Shown piece after piece: positions 25,112-34,459 of a stretch of DNA of 64,000 nt. The stretch is from assembly GCA_900552335.1 (NCBI GenBank), contig URZL01000004.1, positions 31,184 to 95,183 on the forward strand, in the 5' to 3' direction. The translations under genes were made by a program, and so were the position numbers. The first letter of the stretch is position 1, and each line of letters opens with the position of its first letter. The notes under the pieces were generated by a model that was not told the DNA's origin, made no database searches, and worked only from the letters and a program-made list of their open reading frames with translations. This stretch comes from an uncultured Mycoplasmatota bacterium (GTDB taxonomy: Bacteria; Bacillota_I; Bacilli_A; RF39; UBA660).

Positions 25112-26767
25112 TTATTTTATTATTTTATAATAAGTAGATTCAACATCGCTTTTCAATTCCAATAATTTTTCATATTTAGTATAATGACTTCCTTCTAATA
25201 CTTTATTTAATATATCTTCTACATTTAACCAGTTTTTAATACATAATATAAATTCATTACTATTTATTAATTCATCGTTTTCTAATAATGAAAAATCATA
25301 ATTATTTTCGTTTATAATTAAACTAGCTTTATAAGTTGCAAATTCTGGTAAAGAACTTAAATGGGTAAAAGAATTATCATATACATATACAAAATAATCA
25401 TCTTTATAAGTAGTAGCAATATCCATTGCTTTTTGGTAATCTTTATACAAATAAACAGGTTCGTTGTAGTAAAGTCCATTCACAGATAATAAAAGACTAA
25501 TTGTGAAAAAGATTCCTTGTTTTTTTGTAGCAAAACTAAATAAATAGGCCACTCCAACTGCTATAATTGGAAATAATAACATAATATATCTAGAAGTATA
25601 ATCTTCTCCTAAAAAAGGAGCTATTTTAGCGATAGTAAATAAATACATCATACTTGGTAAAAAGATTAAACTACAATAAAATATTTTTTTCTGATCTATT
25701 TTTGCTTTATTTTTTAGAATTAAGATAAAATAAAGAACAAGAATGAGAAATAACAAATGTTTCATACCAAATAATTTATAAATTTGACTAAAGTAATAAA
25801 TACAGCTTTGAATGATTGGCTTTGCTACTTCTCCCCCATCCCCTAATCCACGATAAGAAAAGAAAATATGATAAATACTAGCTGGATAAAATAAAATTCC
25901 AATAACAGCCGCTATCACATGCACAAAAAAATAGCGACCTAATTTTTGGTATTCTTTTTTGGTGAATAAATATGCAGATACAAGTAAAAAAACAAATACG
26001 ATATAAATACAAAAATAATACTGTGTTAAAAAGCCAAATAAAATAGTAAAAATCCATGGATATTTTTTCTCTATTTTGAAATCTTCTTGAACGAATTTTA
26101 TGGTTAGGTAAAGGTATAAAACGCTAAAAAAAGTTAACATCATATACATACGTTGAAACATTACCGTACTAATACATCCCATACTAGCTCCATATAAAAT
26201 AATGGTTGGAATCGCCATTTTTTCAATATTTAATTTTTCCATTATTTTTTTGATGATCCATAAAGTTCCTACAAAAAAGACTAAATTGATAGTAAATATA
26301 ATGTATTTAGAAAATTGACCATAAAATATAGTGGAGACAAAATGAACTAAAAAATAAAATAATGGTGGATGAACATCTCTGGCTTGATTATAATATACAG
26401 AAAAATAATTTAATACATCACCTTTTCCAATTGTTAAATAAGTAAAGGCATCTTCTTTTTGTCTAAAAATAGGTATTTCTTTGCTCAATGTTTCATCTTT
26501 TTTTAAAGTATCATAGTGAAAGAAATAATTTTTGATATTAGTTATTTTATTTTTACTATTCCATACTTGATTATAAAATACATCTTGAGATGCTTCTGCA
26601 TAACCATAAGGTCTATAAACATTATCATAGGGATAATTACTAGAACCATAAGAAAAAATTTCATCTTCATGAAAACCTTGCTTTTGATTAATAAAATAAA
26701 ACATCAAAATACATAAAAAAAACACTGTTAAAAGAAACCATTTATTTTGACTAAACCATTTTTTCAT
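25112..26767 (-). CDS. Membrane glycosyltransferase, GT39/ArnT-like
   Basis: 551 residues with about ten hydrophobic membrane segments. The N-terminal loop after the first segment contains HEDEIFSYGSSNYP, resembling the acidic motif of dolichyl/undecaprenyl-phosphate-sugar transferases, and DVHPPLFYFLVHF follows, also typical of GT39/PMT-like enzymes. Such proteins move a sugar from a polyprenyl phosphate to a lipid or surface glycan outside the membrane. The GT2 gene just upstream, divergently transcribed, could supply the lipid-linked sugar (YkcB/YkcC-like pair). Substrate unknown. Confidence 0.82.
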   Translation of the reverse strand: MKKWFSQNKWFLLTVFFLCILMFYFINQKQGFHEDEIFSYGSSNYPYDNVYRPYGYAEASQDVFYNQVWNSKNKITNIKNYFFHYDTLKKDETLSKEIPIFRQKEDAFTYLTIGKGDVLNYFSVYYNQARDVHPPLFYFLVHFVSTIFYGQFSKYIIFTINLVFFVGTLWIIKKIMEKLNIEKMAIPTIILYGASMGCISTVMFQRMYMMLTFFSVLYLYLTIKFVQEDFKIEKKYPWIFTILFGFLTQYYFCIYIVFVFLLVSAYLFTKKEYQKLGRYFFVHVIAAVIGILFYPASIYHIFFSYRGLGDGGEVAKPIIQSCIYYFSQIYKLFGMKHLLFLILVLYFILILKNKAKIDQKKIFYCSLIFLPSMMYLFTIAKIAPFLGEDYTSRYIMLLFPIIAVGVAYLFSFATKKQGIFFTISLLLSVNGLYYNEPVYLYKDYQKAMDIATTYKDDYFVYVYDNSFTHLSSLPEFATYKASLIINENNYDFSLLENDELINSNEFILCIKNWLNVEDILNKVLEGSHYTKYEKLLELKSDVESTYYKIIK

Positions 26768-26825
26768 ACTACCACCTTATATAAATTATAACATATTTTT
26801 TTCAAAATGTATGACATTCTAATAT

Positions 26826-26917
26826 TTGTCAAGTATAAATTTTGTGATATAATAATGCACGATGAAAAGACACGAAATATTCAAAATTTAAAAAAATTGA
26901 ATATAATGTGTTATAAT
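26826..26917 (+). promoter_or_regulatory. Two candidate promoters of the GT2 gene
   Basis: Upstream: TTGTCA (26826-26831), 16-base spacer, TATAAT (26848-26853). Downstream: extended -10 TGT-TATAAT ending at 26917, without a good -35. Confidence 0.55.
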
Positions 26918-26934
26918 AAGCAAGAGGTGTTTTT

Positions 26935-27876
26935 ATGATTAGTATTATTGTTCCTTGCTTTAATGAAGAAGAAGCATTACCTATTTATTATTGTGAAATG
27001 AAAAAAATAATTAAAAAAATGAAAGATGTGCCATTTGAATTGATTTTCATCAATGATGGTTCTACTGATAAAACATTGCATTTATTAAGAGAAATGGCAA
27101 AACAAGATCCGATGGTTAGATATATTTCTTTTTCTAGAAACTTTGGAAAAGAAGCAGGTATTTTAGCAGGTTTAAAAGCAGCAAATGGCGATTATGTTGC
27201 CATGATGGATGTCGATTTACAAGATCTACCTGAATTATTGATTGAAATGTATGAAGAACTTGAGAAGAAAGAATATGATTGCATAGCTACTAGAAGTGTT
27301 TCCAGAAATGGTTACTCCCCTATTCGTAAATTTTTTACAAAATGTTATTATAAACTCATTAATAAAATAAGCAGAACAGAAATTGTAGATGGAGCTCGTG
27401 ATTTCCGATTAATGACAAGACAAATGGTCAATGCCATTTTAGAACTAGGTGAATACAATCGTTACTCTAAAGGTATTTTTTCATGGGTTGGATTTTCGAC
27501 AAAATGGATTACTTTTGAAAATAGTGAAAGAAGTGCTGGTACAACCAAATGGAATTTTTGGAAATTATTTGCTTATTCTATGGAAAGTATTATAGGATTC
27601 TCAACAATGCCACTTTTAATATCTTCAATTGTTGGATGTGTTTTTTGTCTTATTTCCTTCATTATGATCTTAGTTATTATTGCAAAAACATTGATTTTTA
27701 GTGACCCTGTTGCAGGATGGCCAAGTATGGTTTGCATCATTTTTATGGTAAGTGGCATTCAACTGTTCTGTCTAGGTATTATGGGGCAATATTTATCAAA
27801 AACATATTTAGAAGTTAAAAAAAGACCAATATATATTGTAAAAGAAACGGAAAAAGATATAGAAAAAAAAGCTTAA
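26935..27876 (+). CDS. GT2 family polyprenyl-phosphate glycosyltransferase
   Basis: DPM1/GtrB-like enzyme that transfers a sugar from a nucleotide sugar to undecaprenyl phosphate. MISIIVPCFNEEEALP, FINDGSTDKT and the DVDLQD metal-binding motif (near residue 95) form the GT-A domain. FRLMTRQ and the C-terminal pair of membrane helices (about 225-250 and 265-290) match the YkcC/YfdH class. Its likely partner is the divergent GT39-like gene. Ribosome binding site AGAGGTG. Confidence 0.93.
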   Translation: MISIIVPCFNEEEALPIYYCEMKKIIKKMKDVPFELIFINDGSTDKTLHLLREMAKQDPMVRYISFSRNFGKEAGILAGLKAANGDYVAMMDVDLQDLPELLIEMYEELEKKEYDCIATRSVSRNGYSPIRKFFTKCYYKLINKISRTEIVDGARDFRLMTRQMVNAILELGEYNRYSKGIFSWVGFSTKWITFENSERSAGTTKWNFWKLFAYSMESIIGFSTMPLLISSIVGCVFCLISFIMILVIIAKTLIFSDPVAGWPSMVCIIFMVSGIQLFCLGIMGQYLSKTYLEVKKRPIYIVKETEKDIEKKA

Positions 27877-27891
27877 TATAAAGCTTTTTTT
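27864..27891. terminator. Bidirectional terminator across convergent stop codons
   Basis: AAAAAAAGCTT pairs with AAGCTTTTTTT over 6 bases. It includes the stop codons of both convergent genes, which overlap. Confidence 0.8.
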
Positions 27892-28727
27892 AATTGTTCA
27901 ATATTTTGATTAAATAAAGTAATATAATCTTCTTTGTTTGCTTTTTCCTTATCTGTTAAATTAGATAATTTATGGATTGTTAATAATTCGGCTTTTGTTT
28001 TATCTACTACTCTATTGACAACATCTGATGAATTGTTAGCATCTAAAGTTAAAATATACTTATTGCTCATTTTATTCAAATGATTAATGGCATCACTTAT
28101 CATTTTATCTGTTACTGTATTACTATCTAATGAAATGATATTAAAACCATATTTTTCTAAGAATGTCAAAGTATTAGTATCTGTGATAATAGTAGTAGTA
28201 GTTGCATTTTCATATAACAATTTTAATTTTGCATCTAAATTAGATATTTTAATTTTTAAATTCTCATAATTTTCTTCAATACTGTTTTTTAAATAATGAT
28301 TTGTAATATAATCATTCAAACCGTTTTTAATATTTAGAGCCATCATTAAGAAATTTGAAGGATCTAGCCATATTTCCTCTACTGAATTGCTATATTCTAT
28401 TGTACTAGAAGCATCAATAATCATTAAATTATGATTATTATTTACCATATCAATCACATAATCTTTTTCTTTTGTAAGTCCATTAAAAATGTACATATCT
28501 GCTTTACTGTAATCTCTAATTTGTTTTTCAGTTAAAGAATAATTATTGATATCTACTCCATTTGGATAAATACTTTTGATTATACTATGTTCTCCATATA
28601 AATTGTCCACAATATATTCAATTGGATAAGAAGTACTATAAATAGTAATATCTTCTAGATTATCTCTTTTAAAGCAGCCCGTTACTAGTAACAAAGATAA
28701 ACATAATATTAATTTTACTTTCTTCAT
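27873..28727 (-). CDS. ZnuA/TroA-like lipoprotein lacking the metal-binding histidines
   Basis: Lipobox VTGC at Cys18 gives a membrane-anchored substrate-binding protein. The cluster A-I fold is recognisable: [63 protein letters not shown], and [19 protein letters not shown]. In functional ZnuA/MntC proteins these places hold His (GxxxHxYxP, HVWLDP, GHxAFxYF); here they are Asn, Ile and Thr/Leu. It may bind another ligand or have lost transport function. No ABC ATPase or permease is adjacent, but a ZIP-type transporter is encoded upstream in the same direction. Confidence 0.8.
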   Translation of the reverse strand: MKKVKLILCLSLLLVTGCFKRDNLEDITIYSTSYPIEYIVDNLYGEHSIIKSIYPNGVDINNYSLTEKQIRDYSKADMYIFNGLTKEKDYVIDMVNNNHNLMIIDASSTIEYSNSVEEIWLDPSNFLMMALNIKNGLNDYITNHYLKNSIEENYENLKIKISNLDAKLKLLYENATTTTIITDTNTLTFLEKYGFNIISLDSNTVTDKMISDAINHLNKMSNKYILTLDANNSSDVVNRVVDKTKAELLTIHKLSNLTDKEKANKEDYITLFNQNIEQLKKALY

Positions 28728-28948
28728 GATTTTTTCTTCCTTTCAGGTACTAAATCAATACCGCCTTTTGACAAAGGATTACATTTTAATAATCTTTTTA
28801 TCGTATAATAAGTTCCTTTTATAAAACCGTGTTTTTGAAAAGCTTCTAATGCATAATTGGAACAAGTTGGAATATATTTACAATTTTGATGAAAAGAACC
28901 TGGTATCTTTTGATAACATTTTATGAAATAAATGGCAATCTTTTTCAT
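28724..28948 (-). CDS. yidD: Membrane protein insertion efficiency factor YidD
   Basis: 74 residues with the family signature [28 protein letters not shown] and [13 protein letters not shown]. YidD assists YidC-dependent insertion at the inner membrane. Its TGA stop overlaps the next ATG (ATGA), direct evidence that TGA is a stop codon here. Its own start overlaps the end of the prepilin gene. Confidence 0.95.
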   Translation of the reverse strand: MKKIAIYFIKCYQKIPGSFHQNCKYIPTCSNYALEAFQKHGFIKGTYYTIKRLLKCNPLSKGGIDLVPERKKKS

Positions 28949-29676
28949 CCATTACAAGTATGTTCTAATTCATTATCATGATAGAAGATAGGAGCATTTT
29001 GTAAAGCTTTTTTTTGTTCTTCTGTAAAATCGGTAAAAGTATTCATATCAAATGTTACTTTCATTTCAAAATAAGATTCATTTTTATCGATTTGAGAAGT
29101 AATGCCGCTTTGATATTTTAAACGATTATTCAAACTATCATAATTATTCATTTGAATTTGAAAACCAGCTAAATCCGATTTATTTTTACCAGAAATAAAA
29201 TCAATTTGTTTGACTAGTTGATTATTTACATAATAAAGGGTTCTATCATCTTTTAATGTATAACGTACAGCAGAAGCATCTTTTGTACAGGTATTAATTT
29301 GATATGATGTTGTATTGTACGCTTGACAGGTTTCTCCCTTTTCTAATAATTCTGCTGTATATTTTTGATTAACATTCATTTTAATTTGAACAATACGATT
29401 AGATAACGTTTCGTCTATTTCAAAAGGAATTAAATTTTTATCTACTAGTGTCTGTAAAAAAACACATGCACTTTGTCCTTCTTTAAAGGGATAATCATTA
29501 ATATTTGATTTAGCATAATTAATTGCTGCTGAAGAAATTAATTCTATTTTTTCATTTTCTCTTTCTTCTTCTTTATCATTAAAAATTTTAAATAATGCTG
29601 GATAAGCAACAGCCGTAATTAAAGCTAATAAAACTGTTACTCCTAATAGTTCTGCTAAAGTAAAACCTTTTTTCAT
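28945..29676 (-). CDS. Type IV prepilin-like protein
   Basis: [23 protein letters not shown]: short basic leader, prepilin peptidase site before F, Glu at +5 and a hydrophobic helix, then a 210-residue globular part with four or more Cys (ACVFL, TCQAY, NTCTK, HTCNG) that may pair outside the cell. The ATG at 29674-29676 follows GGTGAGAAT. No pilus assembly ATPase or peptidase gene lies nearby. It overlaps yidD by four bases. Confidence 0.88.
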   Translation of the reverse strand: MKKGFTLAELLGVTVLLALITAVAYPALFKIFNDKEEERENEKIELISSAAINYAKSNINDYPFKEGQSACVFLQTLVDKNLIPFEIDETLSNRIVQIKMNVNQKYTAELLEKGETCQAYNTTSYQINTCTKDASAVRYTLKDDRTLYYVNNQLVKQIDFISGKNKSDLAGFQIQMNNYDSLNNRLKYQSGITSQIDKNESYFEMKVTFDMNTFTDFTEEQKKALQNAPIFYHDNELEHTCNG

Positions 29677-29722
29677 ATTCTCACCATTTTTATTATACAT
29701 AAATTTTCTTTCTATTGTCAAA

Positions 29723-30469
29723 CTATTCAAAGAAAAGTGTTAACAAGAAAATAGCAATTCCTGAAAGAAGTCCTAATATTGTTATTTTTTTATTTTTAAT
29801 TGTTTTTATTTCTGGTATTAATTCAAAGAAAACAATATAAATAATCATTCCTACTGTAATGGATAATAAAATACCTCTAATGACATCATTAATAACACCC
29901 GATAGTAGGAACATTAAAATACCTCCTACCATAGTAGATAGAACAATAGGAAGCATAATAAGAAGTGTTTTCTTTTTATTATTGTTAAATTTATATAAAG
30001 TAGATGTAATCATAATACCAAGGGGAATATTATGAAGACTAATTCCAATTGCTAGTAAAAGTCCCAAGTTATGATTAGTCATAGCTGTACTATAAATAGC
30101 CATTCCCTCAATTAAATTATGTAAAATTAAAGCAATACTAGATACCATTCCAATATGAAATAAATTTTCATTGCTTACGTGTTCTTCATGATCATGATCT
30201 GGTATAAACAAATCTAAAATTTTTAGTAAGAAAATACCAATTAAAGATAGCATAATTACAATGATAATATTGGTTAAAAACGGAAACGTTTCACTTAATA
30301 AAGAAAGGGCTTCTGGGATAATCTCAAATAATAATAATGTAATCATTACGCCAGTTGCCATACTAATAGAAAAATTCGTTAATTTTTGGTTATTTTTTAA
30401 AAGAAATACAATAAAGGTACCTATTAAAATAGAGATACCTGCTAACAGTGTCATTCCTATTCCAAACAT
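29723..30469 (-). CDS. ZIP family metal transporter
   Basis: About eight membrane helices. HNLIEGMAI near residue 125 and LHNIPLGI near residue 155 are the metal-binding helices IV and V of ZIP proteins (ZupT/GufA type); the loop before them is His/Asp-rich (PDHDHEEH). It should import zinc or related divalent metals. The ATG at 30467-30469 follows AGGAGG; the longer frame overlaps the LCP gene. Confidence 0.92.
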   Translation of the reverse strand: MFGIGMTLLAGISILIGTFIVFLLKNNQKLTNFSISMATGVMITLLLFEIIPEALSLLSETFPFLTNIIIVIMLSLIGIFLLKILDLFIPDHDHEEHVSNENLFHIGMVSSIALILHNLIEGMAIYSTAMTNHNLGLLLAIGISLHNIPLGIMITSTLYKFNNNKKKTLLIMLPIVLSTMVGGILMFLLSGVINDVIRGILLSITVGMIIYIVFFELIPEIKTIKNKKITILGLLSGIAIFLLTLFFE

Positions 30470-30470
30470 A

Positions 30471-32441
30471 TTATTCCTCCTGTGGAAGTAAATCGTCAAT
30501 CGTTACTTCTTTTTCAGTTTCTTTTTTATCATCTGTTTTAGAGTCTGTTTTCTCTTTTTTTTCTGAATTTGTTTTATTTTCTGCTTTATCATCTACTTTT
30601 GGTTCTTTTTTCACTGTTTCTTCTTTTGCTTTTTTAATAGTTAAAATCAAAGAAGATACCTTAGAAGCTAAAGTTCCAGGACTATAGTTTTGTTTGATTA
30701 CAGTACCAACAATTCCAGCGGATTCTGTATCATAAACATAACTTACTTTAATACCTAATCTAGCAGCTGTTTTACCAGATTGATACTTACTGTCACCAGT
30801 GAAATCAGGGATTACTTTATAATCTGGTAATTGACTATAATTACCCTTTCCAATTACTTTTTCTTCATATTTTTCTTGACTGTCAAAAGAGAAAGTTTTA
30901 ATCGTTTCTTTTTCTTTTAATCCTAAATTTTCTTTCATAGCATTTGATACTTCTGATACAGATTCATTATATAAAACATAGTCATATAAACTAAGATGAG
31001 AAGATGCATCATAGATATAAGCGTCTACTCCACTCAAATATAGTCTTTGCATACTAATTAACTCATCTACATTTCCAGACGCTTTGGTTAGAACATCTTT
31101 TCCAATATTATATAAAGACAATATTTCTGTTTTTGACATATTGGTTTCTAGGTTGTTACTGATTGTATCTAATAAACTTGTAACAGTATTAAAATCAGCT
31201 GTCGATTTTAATTTATTTAAAATAGCTTTTAAAACTTCTTGTTGATGTTGTCCTCTTACAAAATCGTTACTAACATAATTAGTCCATTTACTAGAACAAT
31301 AACTAGGATTTGGATGCCTATTTCTCGCAAATGCTAATGCTTGTTCACCATTGATTGTTTGTAATCCTGCTTCTACATAGATAGTATTGCGTCCCCATTC
31401 TCTATTACTGTTTTGCTCACAGAAAGCATATGGAATATCGACATCAATTCCACCTATAGTATCTACTAATTTTACAACACCTTTAAAATTAACCTTTACA
31501 TAATAATCAATTTTTACATCTAAAAAGTTTTGAATGGTATCTATCATACAACTTTCTCCATACCAAGCAGCATGTGTAATTTTATTCCTTTTTTGATTTG
31601 GAAAACAAGCAATTGGTACATAAGAATCCCTTGGAATACTTAATATGGTTGTGCTTAAAGTTTTAGGATTAAAGGTGATTAACATTAGAGCATCTCCATT
31701 AAATGCAGCACCATTAATATCTTCTGCCTCTGAATCTACACCCATTAATAGGATGGTAAATGGTTCTGTCAATGATTTATTAGAAGATTGATTGGTAATT
31801 TCTTTTGTTTTGGTATAAATAATTTTTGTATCTTTTTCTAAATCTAAATTTAAACCATCTACATTTTGAAATCTTAAAACATAATTACTAGGTAAGAAAA
31901 TATATTTTACTTCTCCAGATGCTAAAGCCTTGATTAAAGAAAAGTAGTCATCATATTCTTTTAAATTGTTTATTTTATTCTCACTAGCAATTTCTTTTGC
32001 AATTTCTGTTTCACTAGTGTTAGAGGAATTAGATAGAATTCCTACTTTATCATTAATATTTTTTATATTTTCATTTGTTTCTTCTTTTTGAGTTACAATA
32101 CTTACAGAATATATTGTTTTATCTGATGTTAAATTGTTTAATGTATTTAACGTATTTTGAATAAAATTAGAAATTAAAATTAATAAAATGGAATATATTA
32201 TTAATAGAACTGTATATATAACAAATCTTTTTGTTTTCTTTTTGTAATTGATGTAATAACGTAATGAAATACAAATAAACAAAAGTATTAAAATAAAAAT
32301 AACAACAATTCGTATTAAGGTTTCAATTCCTACTAAGCATAGTAAAGAATAAATAAAATATCCATTAGTAAATAATAACAATAATAACATAACTAATAGG
32401 ATTAATAATCTATAATTAAATCTTTTTACTTTATTTTTCAT
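30471..32441 (-). CDS. LytR-CpsA-Psr (LCP) protein with C-terminal PASTA-like domain
   Basis: LCP enzymes attach teichoic acids or other glycopolymers to peptidoglycan. Three hydrophobic segments lie in the first 115 residues. The LCP domain runs from about 225 to 400 with LLMGVDSEA, GDALMLITFNPK, ILSIPRDSYV, GGIDVDIP and QALAFARNRH. Residues about 540-610 form a PASTA-like domain (VIPDFTG...QNYSPGT), and the tail is a long Lys/Glu/Asp-rich stretch. It has its own promoter; the ZIP gene starts within two bases of its stop. Confidence 0.93.
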   Translation of the reverse strand: MKNKVKRFNYRLLILLVMLLLLLFTNGYFIYSLLCLVGIETLIRIVVIFILILLFICISLRYYINYKKKTKRFVIYTVLLIIYSILLILISNFIQNTLNTLNNLTSDKTIYSVSIVTQKEETNENIKNINDKVGILSNSSNTSETEIAKEIASENKINNLKEYDDYFSLIKALASGEVKYIFLPSNYVLRFQNVDGLNLDLEKDTKIIYTKTKEITNQSSNKSLTEPFTILLMGVDSEAEDINGAAFNGDALMLITFNPKTLSTTILSIPRDSYVPIACFPNQKRNKITHAAWYGESCMIDTIQNFLDVKIDYYVKVNFKGVVKLVDTIGGIDVDIPYAFCEQNSNREWGRNTIYVEAGLQTINGEQALAFARNRHPNPSYCSSKWTNYVSNDFVRGQHQQEVLKAILNKLKSTADFNTVTSLLDTISNNLETNMSKTEILSLYNIGKDVLTKASGNVDELISMQRLYLSGVDAYIYDASSHLSLYDYVLYNESVSEVSNAMKENLGLKEKETIKTFSFDSQEKYEEKVIGKGNYSQLPDYKVIPDFTGDSKYQSGKTAARLGIKVSYVYDTESAGIVGTVIKQNYSPGTLASKVSSLILTIKKAKEETVKKEPKVDDKAENKTNSEKKEKTDSKTDDKKETEKEVTIDDLLPQEE

Positions 32442-32463
32442 AACAACCTCCGAGTACTATATC

Positions 32464-32492
32464 ATTATAACCTTTTTTCTAAATATTCACAA
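32464..32492 (-). promoter_or_regulatory. Promoter of the LCP gene
   Basis: On the minus strand TTGTGA (32487-32492), 17-base spacer, TATAAT (32464-32469). Confidence 0.7.
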
Positions 32493-32561
32493 TATTCAAC
32501 AATTATTTTTTCCATATTTCAAATTTTTTTACACGTATTTTTATTTTTTTAATAAAATATA

Positions 32562-32590
32562 TTGTCAGATGAAATTATTTTTGTTATAAT
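32562..32590 (+). promoter_or_regulatory. Promoter of the tRNA-Cys/tRNA-Gly pair
   Basis: TTGTCA (32562-32567), 17-base spacer, TATAAT (32585-32590), 13 bases before tRNA-Cys. Confidence 0.8.
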
Positions 32591-32603
32591 TAAATCACGT
32601 TTT

Positions 32604-32677
32604 GGGTCTATAGCCAAGTGGTAAGGCGTGGGACTGCAACTCCCTGATCGTTGGTTCAAATCCGACTAGGCCCTCCA
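32604..32677 (+). tRNA. tRNA-Cys (anticodon GCA)
   Basis: Acceptor GGGTCTA pairs with TAGGCCC, anticodon loop CTGCAAC between GGGA and TCCC, T-loop TTCAAAT; discriminator T and encoded CCA, as expected for tRNA-Cys. Confidence 0.93.
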
Positions 32678-32683
32678 AAAAAT

Positions 32684-32757
32684 GCAGGTGTGGTTCAATG
32701 GTAGAATGCGACCTTGCCAAGGTTGAGACGCGAGTCCGATTCTCGTCACTTGCTCCA
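32684..32757 (+). tRNA. tRNA-Gly (anticodon GCC)
   Basis: Acceptor GCAGGTG pairs with CACTTGC (one G-T), anticodon loop TTGCCAA gives GCC, encoded CCA. Seven bases downstream of tRNA-Cys and cotranscribed with it. Its 3' end (GCTCCAT at 32752) recurs at 37093 and 43169 and is the proposed integration core of the neighbouring elements. Confidence 0.95.
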
Positions 32758-32768
32758 TAAGGAAATAC

Positions 32769-32791
32769 GCTCGAACTTTTCGAGCTTTTTT
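32769..32791 (+). terminator. Terminator after tRNA-Gly
   Basis: GCTCGAA pairs with TTCGAGC across CTT, followed by T6. Same position as the first leader hairpin in element copies 2 and 3. Confidence 0.85.
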
Positions 32792-32796
32792 AATAC

Positions 32797-32824
32797 AACT
32801 AACTCAATTTGGGTTAGTTTTTTT
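32797..32824 (+). terminator. Leader terminator hairpin, element copy 1
   Basis: AACTAACTC pairs with GGGTTAGTT over 5 bases, then T5 and GTG. Counterparts with different sequence but the same form lie at 37138 and 43223. Confidence 0.75.
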
Positions 32825-32894
32825 GTGTACCTGCTTCAACGCGCAAAGTTTGGAAGTCATACAAAGACTATCCTACAAAGAAAGGATGGTATTT

Positions 32895-33267
32895 ATGGTA
32901 AATATTATTAAGCAAGAAGTTGTTATTGAAGAATCATTAAAAAAGAAGTTAGAACTAATATGTGAGTTTTCAAATACTACTCTAAAAATCATAAATGGTA
33001 GTATAAGAAAAATTGATAGAACTAACTTAACCTATGTTGAACCACATAGAATAATAATTAATGATATAACATTCTTGCTTTTAATTATTCTAATGAGATA
33101 TTTATTGAAAACCTATCTAATAAAATAAAACTATCGGAATTAGAAGAATATTTAATTTATTTAATAAAAAAGAAATTGAAAAAGCAACTAAACATATTAA
33201 TGATGAAATGAATGAAGCTGCTGAAGAATTTTATAAAACGAAAAAAGACGATGGCTTAGAAAGATAA
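32895..33267 (+). pseudogene. Fused remnant: small element ORF joined to the relaxase C-terminus
   Basis: Begins MVNIIKQ, then NLTYVEPHRIIIND, matching the intact ORF of copy 2 (NLAYVDPHKVKINN). A frameshift near 33090 separates it from the matching end LSELEEYL. At about 33150 the sequence changes to LFNKKEIEKATKHINDEM, the last 40 residues of the copy 2 relaxase, ending KKDDGLER. About 3.5 kb of element sequence has been deleted, apparently between AT-rich short matches. Confidence 0.8.
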
Positions 33268-33278
33268 GTCATCGTTTT
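33243..33278. terminator. Bidirectional terminator between relaxase remnant and cargo
   Basis: AAAAGACGATGGCTT pairs with AAGTCATCGTTTT around the remnant stop codon. Confidence 0.75.
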
Positions 33279-33281
33279 AAA

Positions 33282-34190
33282 TTAATTAATTTTTTTACCT
33301 TTTTCATTCATAAAAGAAAGTAGTTCAGAATCTGGTTTTGATGATAATTTACCAATTAAAATATCTTTAAATTTTTCTATTACACTTTCATTACATTTAT
33401 CAACTAACTCTGGTGTTGAACAATCATATTTAGTTATAAAATCACAGAATTCATCTACTGAAACAATTATATTTTTTTCTCTACATTCAAACATATAATC
33501 CCATAACATTTTAGTAACAAAATAATTATAAGAACTATCTTGATCAGGTAAGATTGATATACCATGTTCATCTCTTGGAATAAATAAATTAGGTATATCA
33601 AAAGAACTTGTTATTTCAGGATTTTCATCCAAGAAGTTTAAAAATTCTTCATAATGTTCTTTATTAGCAAATCTCAAAACAATTGCATCATTTGCTGGAA
33701 ATTTTCTGAATTTACATTCTCCAATTTCTTCATCAGGATGATTTTTATAAAGTCTATCTATAAATTCTTGAAGTTTAATCATCACTTCAATATACTTTTC
33801 TGGTTTTATTGATAAGTAAGCTTTACAAAAAACATTTTTAGTATTTTTTATTGAATAGATAAAATCATCATTTTTAACCATATTAGTAGATGCCCTAAAC
33901 CAATTAAATGAAACACTCTCTCGTCTTTCAAAAGCTCTTTTTAAACTTTCTTCATCATTTCTTGATGGAGAATATCCTCCTGGTCTTCTAATACCAAATA
34001 CATTAGCACGATCAAAGAAGTCATCAAATACCAATAAATCATATTTTAAACTTCTATTTTTTGATAAATCATATTGATTAGTAATGATTTTATATAATTC
34101 ATAAAATTCTTTATCATTTTCTGCAGTATCTTTATTTGTAAAGTTATTGCTAATAAAGAATTCATAATATTTATTTAAAATCTCTTGCAT
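33282..34190 (-). CDS. Cargo protein of unknown function (302 residues)
   Basis: No signal peptide or membrane segment. A central part reads FCKAYLSIKPEKYIEVMIKL, then CKFRKFPANDAIVLRFANKEH, a layout (KPE followed by a Lys/Arg strand and NDAIVL strand) that recalls the HopA1/LanL-lyase-like effector fold, but I cannot confirm homology. It is the last gene of the cargo group, after the helicase and a small membrane protein, and converges on the element remnant. Unknown function. Confidence 0.7.
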   Translation of the reverse strand: MQEILNKYYEFFISNNFTNKDTAENDKEFYELYKIITNQYDLSKNRSLKYDLLVFDDFFDRANVFGIRRPGGYSPSRNDEESLKRAFERRESVSFNWFRASTNMVKNDDFIYSIKNTKNVFCKAYLSIKPEKYIEVMIKLQEFIDRLYKNHPDEEIGECKFRKFPANDAIVLRFANKEHYEEFLNFLDENPEITSSFDIPNLFIPRDEHGISILPDQDSSYNYFVTKMLWDYMFECREKNIIVSVDEFCDFITKYDCSTPELVDKCNESVIEKFKDILIGKLSSKPDSELLSFMNEKGKKIN

Positions 34191-34204
34191 ATATTTTTAC
34201 CTCG

Positions 34205-34459
34205 CTATTTAATATTCTTTTCCCATATTTTTCTTACAGCTTTTAAAGATAATGTTGATAAAGTAAAACCAATTACAGGAACAAGTGATGTTAATAATAC
34301 ATAATTATATTCTCTAATTAAATATGAATAAGTAATAACAATAATATAAGTTAAAATTATAATACATATCTTTCTAGTCCAACTTGTTTCCCAAGATTTA
34401 TCTAATTCGACTCTTTTATTTCTTTCTTCTATTTTTTTAATTCTTTCTTCTAAATCCAT
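34205..34459 (-). CDS. Small two-helix membrane protein (cargo)
   Basis: About 84 residues: charged N-terminal helix MDLEERIKKIEERNKR, then two membrane segments (about 30-47 and 52-70) and a basic end. The ATG at 34457-34459 follows GGAG; it overlaps the helicase end by 23 bases, so the two are coupled. Function unknown. Confidence 0.75.
   Translation of the reverse strand: MDLEERIKKIEERNKRVELDKSWETSWTRKICIIILTYIIVITYSYLIREYNYVLLTSLVPVIGFTLSTLSLKAVRKIWEKNIK

Noticed and set aside
28724..28726. Possibility of TGA coding for Trp (mycoplasma code)
   Set aside because: TGA ends yidD in a proper ATGA overlap, and Trp is TGG throughout.
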